From an uncultured Collinsella sp. (GTDB lineage Bacteria; Actinomycetota; Coriobacteriia; Coriobacteriales; Coriobacteriaceae): a DNA stretch of 53,746 nt. The notes under the pieces were generated by a model. That model had not been told where the DNA came from, made no database searches, and saw only the letters and a program-made list of their open reading frames with translations. The stretch spans positions 1 to 53,746 of the forward strand of contig CABRHH010000018.1 of NCBI GenBank assembly GCA_902470695.1, in the 5' to 3' direction. Position 1 is the stretch's first letter, and every line of letters begins with the position of its first letter. A program made the position numbers and the translations under genes. This document shows, in pieces, positions 33,153 through 41,528 of this stretch.

Positions 33153-34580
33153 ATGCGCCCACATGCTGCCCCCGCATCTCCCATCGCCCGCCTCATGCTG
33201 CTGGGGCGCATCGCCGCAGGCAACGTGGGTCGTACGATCCGCGACTACGTGGTCTATTTCCTGACCCTGGCGATCGCGGTGTGCCTGCTGTACGCGTTCA
33301 TCGCTTCGACCGACTATCTGGGCGCGCTCGACCTGACGGCCGCGCAGCGCGGGTTGCTGGCGCAGGCCTCCAACGTCACCCAGGCGTTCTCCCTGTTCAT
33401 GGTGCTGGTGTTCGCCTGCTTGGTGCGCTATGCGAACCGGTTCATCGTGCGTCGGCGCCGGCGGGAGTTCGGTCTGTACCTGCTGCTGGGGATGGGTCCT
33501 GCGAGCAGCGGGTGCATCCTGGCCATCGAGGGGCTCATGGCGGGGGCGGTGTCGCTGGCTGCCGGCGTGGTGCTGGGGGTGCTCCTATCGCCGTTGTTCG
33601 GCCTGGTGGCCGCATATGTGTTCGAGATCGCGTGGCGGCCGTTGCTCACGGTGTCGGTGCCGGCGCTCGTGTGGACCGCAGCGGTGTTCGGCTGCCTGTC
33701 GGTGCTGGGTGCCGCATCCGCGGCACGCCTCGTGCTGTGCCGCACGCCTGCGGATCTCATGCGGCCGGTCCGCATGCCAACGGTGCGCTCGGCCCGCTCC
33801 CGCGTGGCGACGGCGGCGCGGCTGGCGGTGGCCGCCCTGCTGCTGGCGGCGGTGTGGGGAGCCTGCCTGCTGCAGCCGGTCTACTTCATCGTGTATATCA
33901 TTCCCGCCGGCTGCCTGGCGTGGGTGGCGAGCTACCTGGTGCTCGACGATGCGACGCGTCGCATCCCGTGCCGTCTGCGGCGTCGCCCCGCACGGTACTG
34001 GGTGGGTGTGCGCCCGTTTTCCGTGCGGCAGCTCGAGTGCGGTGGGCACACGGCCGTCATGGCGTGCGCCTGCGTGCTGCTGGCGGCCGGCGCCTGCATG
34101 GTCGCGGCGGGCCTGTCGTTCACGGTGGGCGTGCGGGTGGCGCCGGCGGTGGATGCCGTCGGGGCGCAGACGCTTGCGCCGATCGGGTACGTGGGGCTGT
34201 TCTTTGGCCTGACGTTTCTGGTTTCCGCGGCGGCGGTGCTGGCGCTCCAGCAGCTTGCGGCCGCAACCGATGCGCGGCATGCGTATGCGGTCATGGACGA
34301 GCTGGGCGCCCCGCGCACCGACTTGCGCGCCTCCGTGCGTGCGCAGGTGCTCGCCTGCTTCGGGCTGCCGACGGCGCTGGCGCTGGCGCATTGCGTCTTC
34401 GGCATGGTGCTCGTGGCGTTCGTGGCCACGGGCGTGGGCGCCACCTCGACGGCGGGCATCGCGGCGGGGACGTTGGCGGCGGTGTGCGCCGGCGTGCTGC
34501 TGTACGGTGCGCTGACGTCATGGTGCTGCGAGCGGGAGCTGCCGCGCGCCGCGGTGCGGCGGGGGAGCGGTTTGGGGTAG
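33153..34580 (+). CDS. FtsX-type ABC transporter permease, orphan
   Basis: A 475-aa polytopic protein with about eight hydrophobic segments and two FtsX-like halves: residues about 25-190 (IRDYVVYFLTLAIAVCLLYAF, then RRRRREFGLYLLLGMG) and a C-terminal half with RHAYAVMDELGAPRTDLRAS. The RRREFGLYLLLGMG element is the typical cytosolic contact to an ATPase in BceB/MacB-like permeases. It lacks the large extracellular domain of BceB between helices VII and VIII. No ATP-binding protein is adjacent, which is unusual. GAAAGG lies 9-10 nt before ATG 33153. It may pair with an ATPase elsewhere. Confidence 0.78.
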   Translation: MRPHAAPASPIARLMLLGRIAAGNVGRTIRDYVVYFLTLAIAVCLLYAFIASTDYLGALDLTAAQRGLLAQASNVTQAFSLFMVLVFACLVRYANRFIVRRRRREFGLYLLLGMGPASSGCILAIEGLMAGAVSLAAGVVLGVLLSPLFGLVAAYVFEIAWRPLLTVSVPALVWTAAVFGCLSVLGAASAARLVLCRTPADLMRPVRMPTVRSARSRVATAARLAVAALLLAAVWGACLLQPVYFIVYIIPAGCLAWVASYLVLDDATRRIPCRLRRRPARYWVGVRPFSVRQLECGGHTAVMACACVLLAAGACMVAAGLSFTVGVRVAPAVDAVGAQTLAPIGYVGLFFGLTFLVSAAAVLALQQLAAATDARHAYAVMDELGAPRTDLRASVRAQVLACFGLPTALALAHCVFGMVLVAFVATGVGATSTAGIAAGTLAAVCAGVLLYGALTSWCCERELPRAAVRRGSGLG

Positions 34581-34675
34581 AAGGGGGCTGTTGGGCGCGC
34601 GTGCTGGTGCGCGCGCTCGGCGATGCAAGGGATGCGACGCAAGGGATACGACGGCGCTCGAGGGGAGCTGAGGAC

Positions 34676-35680
34676 ATGTCGGTGGTTGTGCTCGCCCGCC
34701 TGCTCTGCTGGCTGCCCGCCGCGGTGCTCGGCGTGCTGTTCATCCGCTCCTGCCTGCGCGAGCCGCGGCGTTTCCGCACGGCGGTGTACCCGGCCGTGTT
34801 CGTGCTGTGGGTTGCGCTGGTGCTCATGGCCCTCTATCGGCAGACCTGGGCACTGGTGGTGCTCGCTGCGTGCGTGGTGGCAGGGCCGTTGCTGTTGCTC
34901 GCGTCCTGCCTGCTGGCGTTTGTGGCCGCGTGCTGTCGGCATCGCCTGCGCTTGGCGGCAGCCTGGCTGCTGGCGGCGGTCTTGGTGCTCGCCGCTGCGG
35001 TCGCGCTGCCGCTGGCGCTTGTCGCGGCGGCGCCGGTGGGCGTCGTGCTCGCCTGCGGCCTGCCTGCCTCCGAGGTGCTCGCGTTGTCGGTGGCGTACTT
35101 GGCGCTGCTTGCGCACGCGGCGCTCTACCGGCGCCCGCCGCGCCGGGCCGACTACGATGCCATCGTGGTGTGCGGGGCCGCCTTGCGGGGCTGCGAGCCC
35201 ACCCCGGTGCTGCAGCGAAGGCTGGATACGGCGTGCGAGCTGTGGCGGCGCGGCGGCAAGCGCGCGCGTTTTGTGGTGACTGGCGGGGTGTCTGCGGGGG
35301 CGAGCGTGCCCGAGGCTGTCGCGATGCGCGCCGGCTTGCTGGAGCGCGGCGTCGTGGATGAGCTCATTGCGGTGGAGCCCCGCGCCATGAGCACCGAGGA
35401 GAACCTGCGCTTCTCGCGCGCGTTCATGGACCGTGCCGCCGATGTGGGCCCGGATGCCCGGGTTGCCCTCGTGAGCAGCGACTTCCATATCTTCCGCTGC
35501 ATGGTGCTGGCGCGCCGCCTGGAGATGCCGCTCGACGGGGTGGGCGCGCCGACGCCTGCCGGCTCCCGTCCGCTGCTGTTCATGCGTGAGCTGCTCTCGC
35601 TGGTGGCGGCGGTGCGCTGGCCCTATGCGCTGATCGCGATCGTGTGGTTGGTGCTCTGCGCGGCGTACCTGTGGGCATAG
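34676..35680 (+). CDS. YdcF/ElyC-like DUF218 membrane protein
   Basis: A 334-aa protein. Four or five hydrophobic segments fill residues about 1-160, then the DUF218 domain begins with YDAIVVCGAALRGCEPTPVLQRRLDTA. It has GGKRARFVVTGG, RAMSTEENLRFSRAFM and VALVSSDFHIFRCMVLARR, with the conserved Glu-Asn and Asp-His pairs. The last segment is a C-terminal helix (LIAIVWLVLCAAYLW). Relatives such as ElyC act in envelope biogenesis, and vancomycin-resistance protein SanA is another. GGAGCTGAGG lies before ATG 34676. Confidence 0.85.
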   Translation: MSVVVLARLLCWLPAAVLGVLFIRSCLREPRRFRTAVYPAVFVLWVALVLMALYRQTWALVVLAACVVAGPLLLLASCLLAFVAACCRHRLRLAAAWLLAAVLVLAAAVALPLALVAAAPVGVVLACGLPASEVLALSVAYLALLAHAALYRRPPRRADYDAIVVCGAALRGCEPTPVLQRRLDTACELWRRGGKRARFVVTGGVSAGASVPEAVAMRAGLLERGVVDELIAVEPRAMSTEENLRFSRAFMDRAADVGPDARVALVSSDFHIFRCMVLARRLEMPLDGVGAPTPAGSRPLLFMRELLSLVAAVRWPYALIAIVWLVLCAAYLWA

Positions 35681-35792
35681 GTCCAGTGGTGCGGCCTCGG
35701 TGGATGCAGGACCGGTGGTGTGGGTTCGCCGGGCGCGGGTCCGTGCGGTGTGGGCAAAGCGTGGATGCCATCGTGCGGTGGGCCGGCCGCTC

Positions 35793-35821
35793 TTGACAGC
35801 TGCGGGGACCCTCGGCATACT
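35793..35821 (+). promoter_or_regulatory. Promoter of rplJ-rplL
   Basis: TTGACA (35793-35798), 17 bp, CATACT (35816-35821). An overlapping TACTAT (35818-35823) is an alternative -10 with a longer spacer. The start near 35829 fits the L10 leader that follows. Confidence 0.75.
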
Positions 35822-35839
35822 ATGCAAGGTTCACGCACG

Positions 35840-35971
35840 ATTCGCTGCCAGAGACAGCCGGTACCGCGGGCTTTTCCGCCCAAGGAGTAAAGGGGCAACC
35901 CGCCAGCCGAGGTGGTCGAGTAGATATGTCTTCTCGCCCCCGTCGCTCTTGCAGCGCGGGGGTTCTTTTTT
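35840..35971 (+). promoter_or_regulatory. Ribosomal protein L10 leader with attenuator hairpin
   Basis: The GCCAGAGACAGC and CAGCCGAGGTGGTCGAG segments match the conserved L10-binding RNA found upstream of rplJ. It ends in a terminator hairpin, CCCCCG (35937-35942) with CGGGGG (35957-35962) and GCT/AGC inside, followed by TTCTTTTTT. When L10(L12)4 is in excess it binds the leader and the rplJL operon is shut down; the strong terminator suggests control of read-through here. Confidence 0.8.
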
Positions 35972-36040
35972 CGAGACGTACCCCCGCCAACTCTTCAGGC
36001 GGGTCGTGCTCGGAAAAAGCGAGAAGGAGGTGCAATTCAT

Positions 36041-36562
36041 ATGCCACAGCAATACAAGATCGACAAGGTTGCCGAGATCGAGGCTCAGATCCAGGCCAAC
36101 GCCGGCGTGTTCGTTGTCAACTACAACGGTCTCACCGTGCTGCAGGCTCAGGAGCTGCGTGCGCAGCTCCGTGAGATGGGCGCTGAGATGAAGGTCTACA
36201 AGAACAACCTTATGCGCATCGCGCTGCACAACCAGGAGCAGCCCGAGATTGACGAGATTCTCGCCGGTCCGTGTGCGTACGTGTTCTACGAGACCGAGCC
36301 CGTCGAGGCTGCCAAGGCGCTCAAGGAGTTCGCTACGAAGTCCAAGGGTGTGCTGGAGATCAAGGGCGGTATCTCCGATGGCAAGGCCGTCTCCGCGGAG
36401 GAGGTCAACGCTATCGCCGAGCTTCCCACCAAGGATCAGCTCCTGGGTCAGATCGCCGGTCTCATCTCTGGGTTCGCCCGCGACATCGCTGTCTGCGTCA
36501 ACGGCGTTTCCAGCGGTCTCGCCCGTTCGATCCAGCAGGTCTCCGAGCAGAAGGCTGCCTAA
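36041..36562 (+). CDS. rplJ: Ribosomal protein L10
   Basis: L10 forms the base of the 50S stalk and carries L7/L12 dimers on its C-terminal helix. VVNYNGLTVLQAQELRAQLR and YKNNLMRIAL are typical, as is the C-terminal LARSIQQVSEQKAA. 173 aa is normal. AAGGAGG lies 11 nt before ATG 36041. It is autoregulated through the leader upstream. Confidence 0.98.
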   Translation: MPQQYKIDKVAEIEAQIQANAGVFVVNYNGLTVLQAQELRAQLREMGAEMKVYKNNLMRIALHNQEQPEIDEILAGPCAYVFYETEPVEAAKALKEFATKSKGVLEIKGGISDGKAVSAEEVNAIAELPTKDQLLGQIAGLISGFARDIAVCVNGVSSGLARSIQQVSEQKAA

Positions 36563-36672
36563 GCGCAGCCTTCGCCCGCGCGGCCTAGCCGGCCGCGCAT
36601 CCCGGTGCGCTCGCGCACCACACATCATTTGATCTCCCTGTCATCCGGCAGGGAAACCGAAAGGACTTAGAA

Positions 36673-37050
36673 ATGGCTAAGCTTACCACCGATGAGATCA
36701 TCGAGGCTCTGAAGGAAATGACCCTGCTCGAGGCTTCCGAGCTCGTCAAGGCGATCGAGGACACCTTCGGCGTGTCCGCCGCTGCTCCGGCCGCTGTTGT
36801 GGCCGCTCCTGCCGCCGGCGCTGCCGAGGCCGAGGAGAAGACCGAGTTCGACGTCGTGCTCGAGGGCTTCGGCGACAACAAGATCCAGGTCATCAAGGTC
36901 GTGCGCGAGCTCACCTCCCTGGGCCTGAAGGAGGCCAAAGAGGTCGTGGAGTCCGCTCCCAAGGCTGTCATCGAGGGTGCCAAGAAGGAGGACGCCGAGG
37001 CCGCCAAGGAGAAGCTCGAGGCTGCCGGCGCCGCCGTTACCCTGAAGTAG
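36673..37050 (+). CDS. rplL: Ribosomal protein L7/L12
   Basis: The stalk protein that recruits translation GTPases. It has an N-terminal dimerisation domain (ALKEMTLLEASELVKAIEDTF), an Ala-rich hinge (residues about 37-52) and the C-terminal domain EKTEFDVVLEGFGDNKIQVIKVVRELTSLGLKEAK. 125 aa is the usual length. AAAGGA lies before the ATG. A GC-rich hairpin (GCGCGGCC/GGCCGCGC) in the 110-bp gap to rplJ may tune relative levels. Confidence 0.98.
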   Translation: MAKLTTDEIIEALKEMTLLEASELVKAIEDTFGVSAAAPAAVVAAPAAGAAEAEEKTEFDVVLEGFGDNKIQVIKVVRELTSLGLKEAKEVVESAPKAVIEGAKKEDAEAAKEKLEAAGAAVTLK

Positions 37051-37103
37051 TTTCATCGCAGGTGCATCACCTGCGAGCTGCTTGAGCATAGGTGCTCATC
37101 CAA

Positions 37104-37137
37104 GGCGAGGTCCGGATTTTCCGGACCTCGCCTTTTT
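37104..37137 (+). terminator. Terminator of rplJ-rplL
   Basis: GGCGAGGTCCGG (37104-37115) pairs perfectly with CCGGACCTCGCC (37121-37132), followed by TTTTT. Confidence 0.92.
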
Positions 37138-37167
37138 GTGCCTACGCTGGTTCACCCATGCGCGCGG

Positions 37168-37410
37168 CTGCGATCCGCTGAGGGCTCACTTGATCGATGA
37201 TGCGTGGTCGCAATGCACCGAGGGCTCGCTGGGCGGGTCGTAGGTGGGACCACGATGCGCCGAGGGTTCGCAGGGTCGGTCGTGCGCGGTTGCGAAGCTC
37301 ATGTGCTCGCTTGATCGGCGGCGCATGGCGGCGGTGCACTGAGGCTCGCTTGGCAGGTCGTGCGTTCGACCACGATGCGCTGAGAATATCGCTTGGGTTG
37401 ACCGGTCTCG
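37168..37410. repeat. Degenerate tandem array, about 42-bp unit, five copies
   Basis: Units share the pattern GATGCGCyGAGGGyTCGC then TxGGCxGGTCGTGCGTxGGACCAC. They start near 37168, 37211, 37253, 37337 and 37378; the third copy is enlarged. No ribosome site or stable reading frame is seen. It lies directly after the rplL terminator. Confidence 0.5.
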
Positions 37411-37531
37411 TTCGCATTTGAGAAGTCCCGCGTTCCTACTGGACTACGAAATAGCTAGTAATTCAAGATTTAGAATATCGAGCTAATAAAACCCATAGAT
37501 ACATATCAGAATCCAAGCCTCCAAATCCCAC

Positions 37532-37715
37532 TGGTCGCAAATGGCATCTAATGGGTGTTTCACCTATGAAAAACTGTATGCATGACACGATGTTTGACGT
37601 CTTGAGGGTCGATGAGGCGTTGCGAGACGCTGTACGGGGCTTCGGCGTGACTGATTCCGGTTGAGAGACGCCGAACCGCACCGTGCAAACACCCATTAGA
37701 TGCCACTTGCGACCA
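37532..37715. repeat. 184-bp element bounded by 29-bp inverted repeats
   Basis: Bases 37532-37560 (starting TGGTCGCAAATGGCATC) and 37687-37715 (ending TTGCGACCA) are inverted copies with one mismatch in 29. The 126-bp interior holds another perfect stem, TTCGGCGT (37641-37648) with ACGCCGAA (37668-37675), and a small one, GCGT/ACGC. The surroundings (37420-37860) are markedly lower in GC than the genome. It encodes no plausible protein. It looks like a MITE-type mobile element or the gene of a structured RNA; I see no target-site duplication. Confidence 0.65.
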
Positions 37716-37899
37716 CATGACCGTGCTCGTTTTGTTCTCTGACCCCCTTTTGATGAACAGTGAAATGGAATACCGGATAATCGGGGAAAGAAATGCATAA
37801 CTCCTAATTCTTGCTTCAGGTCAGCTGGGGGCGTCGACGCCAACGGCGCACGATGCCCCGGGGTACAATTATTCCCACCCACGTGAGGAGCTGATGTCC

Positions 37900-38814
37900 A
37901 TGAACCGCGCCCCCAATTCATCTGATATGCCATCCGACCGACGTCCCGTCGATGCACGATCCGGCGCCAGCGGGATGCCTACTGCTGAGGGCCGTTCCGC
38001 ATACGCGGGCATGGACAAGCAGCAAACGGTTGCGGCGTATCTTAAGCGCATTCGCATGATCAAAGCGCAATCGATCGCACTTATCCTGGTGGACCTTGTG
38101 GCGGTGATATGGTTCGCCGAGGCCGGGAACCTGGTGTTGTATCTGCTGGGCCTTGTCATTGTGTTCGTCGTGGCGGTTGCGGGGCGTGTTCGCATGGGCA
38201 TGCGGTTTCTTGATCTGGGCAAGGTGGTTTCCCAGGATTGCGATCCAGCGCGGTACCGTGCGGTGCTCGACGTGCTCGCCGAGCGCGACCGCTTCGGTCG
38301 CTCGGCGAGCACCATCGCCATCGAGCGCGCGTACTGCGACTACCTGGAGCTCGATAGCGCCTCGGCCCTGCGTCGTCTGGGGACCGTCTCCCTCAAGCAC
38401 AAGGACCATCTCAGGCGGTTCCGTGCGAAGCAAATCGAGTTCATGAGTCGGGTTGATTTGGGCGATATAGCCGGTGCGCGCCATGCCCTGGCGCAGCTCT
38501 CGGAACTCAAGCAGGCGTTCAAAGCGGGAACGCGCAACCGCGCTTCGGCTGATGCACAGGTGGCGGATTATGCCGTGCTGCTTCGAACGCCAGCTGAGCG
38601 GAGCGCCTCGGACGCCGCCCACATGCGCGGGCGTATGGCGGAGGCCGGCTGTCATCAGCAGCGCGCGAACTGGCAGCTCACTCTTGCTGAGTATGAGCTG
38701 TTGCACGGCTCGCCCGGGGAGGCCGCGCGCCTTGCGGCCGATCCCGCACTCGACCCGCTTACCCCGCGCATGAAACGCCTGCGCGCCGAGATTATGTCAG
38801 GTCATGAGGCGTAG
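37900..38814 (+). CDS. Membrane protein with TPR-like helical cytosolic domain, unknown function
   Basis: A 304-aa protein I do not recognise by name. A Ser/Pro/Arg-rich tail of about 40 residues precedes two hydrophobic segments (SIALILVDLVAVIWF and LVLYLLGLVIVFVVAVAG, about residues 57-95). The rest is a set of amphipathic helices with repeat-like spacing (DRFGRSASTIAIERAYCDYLELD, GDIAGARHALAQLSELKQAF, NWQLTLAEYELLHGSPGEAARLA), suggestive of TPR-type folding and protein binding. GAGGAG (37885-37890) is 9 nt before ATG 37900 but only 3 nt before ATG 37894, so I chose 37900. TACAAT at 37864-37869 is a likely -10. It follows the inverted-repeat element. Confidence 0.72.
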   Translation: MNRAPNSSDMPSDRRPVDARSGASGMPTAEGRSAYAGMDKQQTVAAYLKRIRMIKAQSIALILVDLVAVIWFAEAGNLVLYLLGLVIVFVVAVAGRVRMGMRFLDLGKVVSQDCDPARYRAVLDVLAERDRFGRSASTIAIERAYCDYLELDSASALRRLGTVSLKHKDHLRRFRAKQIEFMSRVDLGDIAGARHALAQLSELKQAFKAGTRNRASADAQVADYAVLLRTPAERSASDAAHMRGRMAEAGCHQQRANWQLTLAEYELLHGSPGEAARLAADPALDPLTPRMKRLRAEIMSGHEA

Positions 38815-38993
38815 GCGCTCTGGAGTCTGTCGCGGCGCACGAGTTGGGGAAGGTCGCTCCGTTACGTTGTCGACGGCGCTACGTCTTGAAGCTGGAACCG
38901 TTCCGCCTGCCAACCTCTCATAGTTTGTGCTGCGAATGCGAGGACGAGCCGACTGCGGTGCTCCATGCTATCCCTTGGAAGGGTGGTGACTTC

Positions 38994-39881
38994 ATGGGCT
39001 GGATCGAGGGTCTGAACGCCTCGATGGAGTACATCGAGAAACATCTCGATGATGATATCGATGTCGCTGCGGCTGCACGTTTTGCAACGTGCAGCGAGGG
39101 GCAGTTTCGCAGGATGTTTTCCTATATTGCCGACGTGGGACTGACTGAGTATATACGCCGTCGTCGTCTGTCGTGTGCGGCTCTCGATTTGTCGAGAGGA
39201 GAGCGGGTGCTTGATGTGGCGATTCGCTACGGCTATGCGTCGCCCACGGCGTTCACAAGGGCTTTTAAGGAGGCATTCGGCGTTTCTCCGAGCAGCGCAA
39301 GGCGGCCGGGTACCGCGCTTCGCGTGTTTCCGCGCCTCTCGTTCTCTCTTGCTGTCGTGGGGTCCGAGCCTCTCACGTGGAGGATTGTGACGCATGACGA
39401 GATACGCTTGATTGGAATTGCGCTTCCGTGCGATGCTGCGAAGGGCATTCCACTGATCCAAATGGCCGCAGAGGGACGGGAGGAATTGCGGCACTTTTGG
39501 GGAAGTGCTTCACGGGCTGGAGACATCGAGCGTCTGTTGTCCCTCGTGGACGGTGCGAGTCCTCAGGGTATCTTGGGGGTAAATGCCGTGCAGAAGGGGG
39601 AGCCGGTGTATTGTATCGCCGTCGCTTCTTCCGAGGGGACTCCTGACTGGGCTGATGAGATTCTTGTGCCTCGGGGGTCATGGGCCGTTTTCGAGTGCAT
39701 TGGGCCGTGCGATGTAGCGACGGCAGAGCACTATCGCCGGATCTATACAGAATGGCTGCCGACATCGGGGTACGAGTTGGCTCACGATGTGAGCCTCGAG
39801 GTGTATCCGAGGGGAGATTTTTCCTCGGCGGCGTATCGCAGCGAGATTTGGATGCCCGTGATCGAGCGCTTCGAAGTATGA
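38994..39881 (+). CDS. AraC-type regulator with GyrI-like effector domain (Rob/SoxS-like)
   Basis: A 295-aa protein. The N-terminal AraC DNA-binding domain covers residues about 1-105 (LNASMEYIEKHLDDDIDVAAAARFATCSEGQFRRMFSYI, then VLDVAIRYGYASPTAFTRAFKEAFGVSPS). The C-terminal GyrI/SHS2-type ligand-binding domain covers about 120-290 and ends with WLPTSGYELAHDVSLEVYP. Proteins of this layout sense drugs or dyes and turn on efflux genes. The MFS pump gene follows 71 bp downstream. GGAAGGGTGG lies about 9 nt before ATG 38994. This gene and the next are less GC-rich than neighbours, pointing to transfer. Confidence 0.92.
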   Translation: MGWIEGLNASMEYIEKHLDDDIDVAAAARFATCSEGQFRRMFSYIADVGLTEYIRRRRLSCAALDLSRGERVLDVAIRYGYASPTAFTRAFKEAFGVSPSSARRPGTALRVFPRLSFSLAVVGSEPLTWRIVTHDEIRLIGIALPCDAAKGIPLIQMAAEGREELRHFWGSASRAGDIERLLSLVDGASPQGILGVNAVQKGEPVYCIAVASSEGTPDWADEILVPRGSWAVFECIGPCDVATAEHYRRIYTEWLPTSGYELAHDVSLEVYPRGDFSSAAYRSEIWMPVIERFEV

Positions 39882-39952
39882 CTATCTTTCCTTCTATTCA
39901 TTGCTGGCTTGCCAGCATTGCCCTCATGGGCACAAAGAGGAAGGAAGACAAC

Positions 39953-41323
39953 ATGAGCGAACCTGGGAAAGCTTGCGGCGATGCAATCAGCAGGCGGATG
40001 ACCGTCGGCCTGATGCTCGCGCTGTTAGTTGCGGCATTGGATTCCACGGTGGTTGCCACAGCGATGCCTGTGATTTCTGCCTCGTTGGGAGGAGCTGAGC
40101 ATTATGCTTGGCCGATGACGGCGTATTTGTTGTCGAGTACGGTATCGATGTTGTTGTGCGGCGGCATTGCATGTAGTTTTGGCCTTAAGCGTGTGTACGC
40201 GGTGGGGCTTGTCGTGTTTGCTGCTTCGTCGGCGCTTTGTGCCAGCGCCCCTACCATTGAGGCGCTTGCTGCGTGTCGCTTCCTGCAAGGCATCGGAGGG
40301 GGCGTTCTCGAAGCGGGTGTGTTCATAGCTGCGGCGATGATGGTGCCTCCTAGAGACAGGGGCCCGTATTTGGGTGCTGCCTCTGCCATGTATGGTGTGG
40401 CGAATGTGGTTGGCCCGGTTCTTGGTGGAGCCGTTGCGCAGGGTCTTTCCTGGCATATGATCTTCTTGGTGAATGTTCCCGTTTCGGTCGTTGCATGTAT
40501 CTTGACGACGAGGCTCTTGCCGGAGAAGAGTGCGCATGGAGGTGCTTTTGGGTTCGATGTGTTGGGAAGTGTGGCCGCCGCCGCGTGCGTGGTGAGCCTG
40601 ACGGGCGCGTTTAGCCTGGTGAAGGGCCCATCTTCAATTGCGTCCCCCATGTTCGTTGCGCTTGTGGTGCTGTGCGTCGCATCGGCATGTGCGCTTGTGC
40701 GTATTGAGGGCGGCAAAGACGTGCCGGTTGTTCCGATGGGGCTGTTTCGCCGAAGCGGTGTCGTGGCGGGCTTTTTGTCGGGATTCTGCATCCAGTTCGC
40801 GCTTATGGCGTGTGTGACGTATCTCCCGAGGGTGTTGCAGGAGGTGTTTGAAATGAGCGCTGCATCTTCCGGTGCCGCGCTTATCCCCATGACGCTTTTG
40901 CTCGTGGTTGGAAGCAACGTTTCGGGAGCGGTGTTTCGGGCGACAGGCCGATTGCGCGCTATCGCCGGCGCGTCATCGCTGATTATCTTGGGTGCATCTG
41001 TGGCATTTGTCATCGCATCTCCCATGCTGCTGCCCTCGTCGATCGTCGCGTTGTCAGCGGTGATGGGGTTCGGAGTCGGCGTGGGCATGCCCGTTTCCAA
41101 TCTTGCAGCGCAGACTGCTTCAGAGAAGAAAGATGCTGGACGAGCGACGTCTATGGCGATGTTTTTCAGGGGGCTTGGAGGCACGGTGTCGACGGCCGTG
41201 TGCGGAATGCTGGCTCCCGCTGCGTCGGCTGCCGGAACGTTCGCGGTGTTCTACGCAGCGTGTGCGGTTGTGTTGCTCGGGCTTCTCGGATCGCGATGGA
41301 TTGCCCGCGAGATAGCGTCCTAG
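39953..41323 (+). CDS. MFS drug efflux transporter (DHA2/EmrB-QacA type)
   Basis: A 456-aa antiporter with about 14 hydrophobic segments. LVAALDSTVVATAMPVI is motif D1 of the DHA2 family, followed by FLQGIGGGVLEAGVF and VVGPVLGGAVAQGLSWHMIFLVNVP (motif C). It should expel drugs in exchange for protons. GAGGAAGG precedes ATG 39953; an in-frame ATG at 39926 is less likely. Control by the AraC/GyrI protein upstream is inferred from position. A stem-loop with GTTTC/GAAAC, CTGGC/GCCAG and GGCG/CGCC pairs (41344-41393) may end the transcript. Confidence 0.93.
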   Translation: MSEPGKACGDAISRRMTVGLMLALLVAALDSTVVATAMPVISASLGGAEHYAWPMTAYLLSSTVSMLLCGGIACSFGLKRVYAVGLVVFAASSALCASAPTIEALAACRFLQGIGGGVLEAGVFIAAAMMVPPRDRGPYLGAASAMYGVANVVGPVLGGAVAQGLSWHMIFLVNVPVSVVACILTTRLLPEKSAHGGAFGFDVLGSVAAAACVVSLTGAFSLVKGPSSIASPMFVALVVLCVASACALVRIEGGKDVPVVPMGLFRRSGVVAGFLSGFCIQFALMACVTYLPRVLQEVFEMSAASSGAALIPMTLLLVVGSNVSGAVFRATGRLRAIAGASSLIILGASVAFVIASPMLLPSSIVALSAVMGFGVGVGMPVSNLAAQTASEKKDAGRATSMAMFFRGLGGTVSTAVCGMLAPAASAAGTFAVFYAACAVVLLGLLGSRWIAREIAS

Positions 41324-41427
41324 CGCCATCTTGGACTGATGACGTTTCGCTGGCCGGCGCTGTCTAATCGCCGCCAGTCAGTGAAACGGCCACGCTGCTA
41401 TGCCCGCTCCATCGAAGATAAAACACA

Positions 41428-41520
41428 GCGCCCGTCGGGCAGTCGGGCTGCGGGCGCTTGCCTGCCAGTAACCTGCCTCCTTGGTTGTCCCTTCTTCGCG
41501 TAGCCCTACAGAGAAGGAGG
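41428..41520 (+). promoter_or_regulatory. Structured leader of yjdF with sequestered ribosome site (candidate yjdF riboswitch)
   Basis: AGCGCCCG and CGGGCGCT form a helix (about 41428-41459). CCTCCTT (41476-41482) is perfectly complementary to the ribosome site AAGGAGG (41514-41520), and CCTTCTTC can compete for the same bases. yjdF genes are often preceded by the yjdF RNA, a riboswitch that binds azaaromatic compounds and opens translation. The protein family fits; whether the RNA is the known motif needs a covariance search. Confidence 0.5.
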
Positions 41521-41528
41521 TCGCGGCT

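Noticed and set aside
37532..37715. Retron msr-msd RNA
   Set aside because: Inverted ends could mimic a1/a2, but no reverse transcriptase or effector gene is present on either side.
37463..37957. 164-aa minus-strand frame over the inverted-repeat element
   Set aside because: No ribosome site, no domain, and it runs through the inverted repeats and into the start of the next plus-strand gene.
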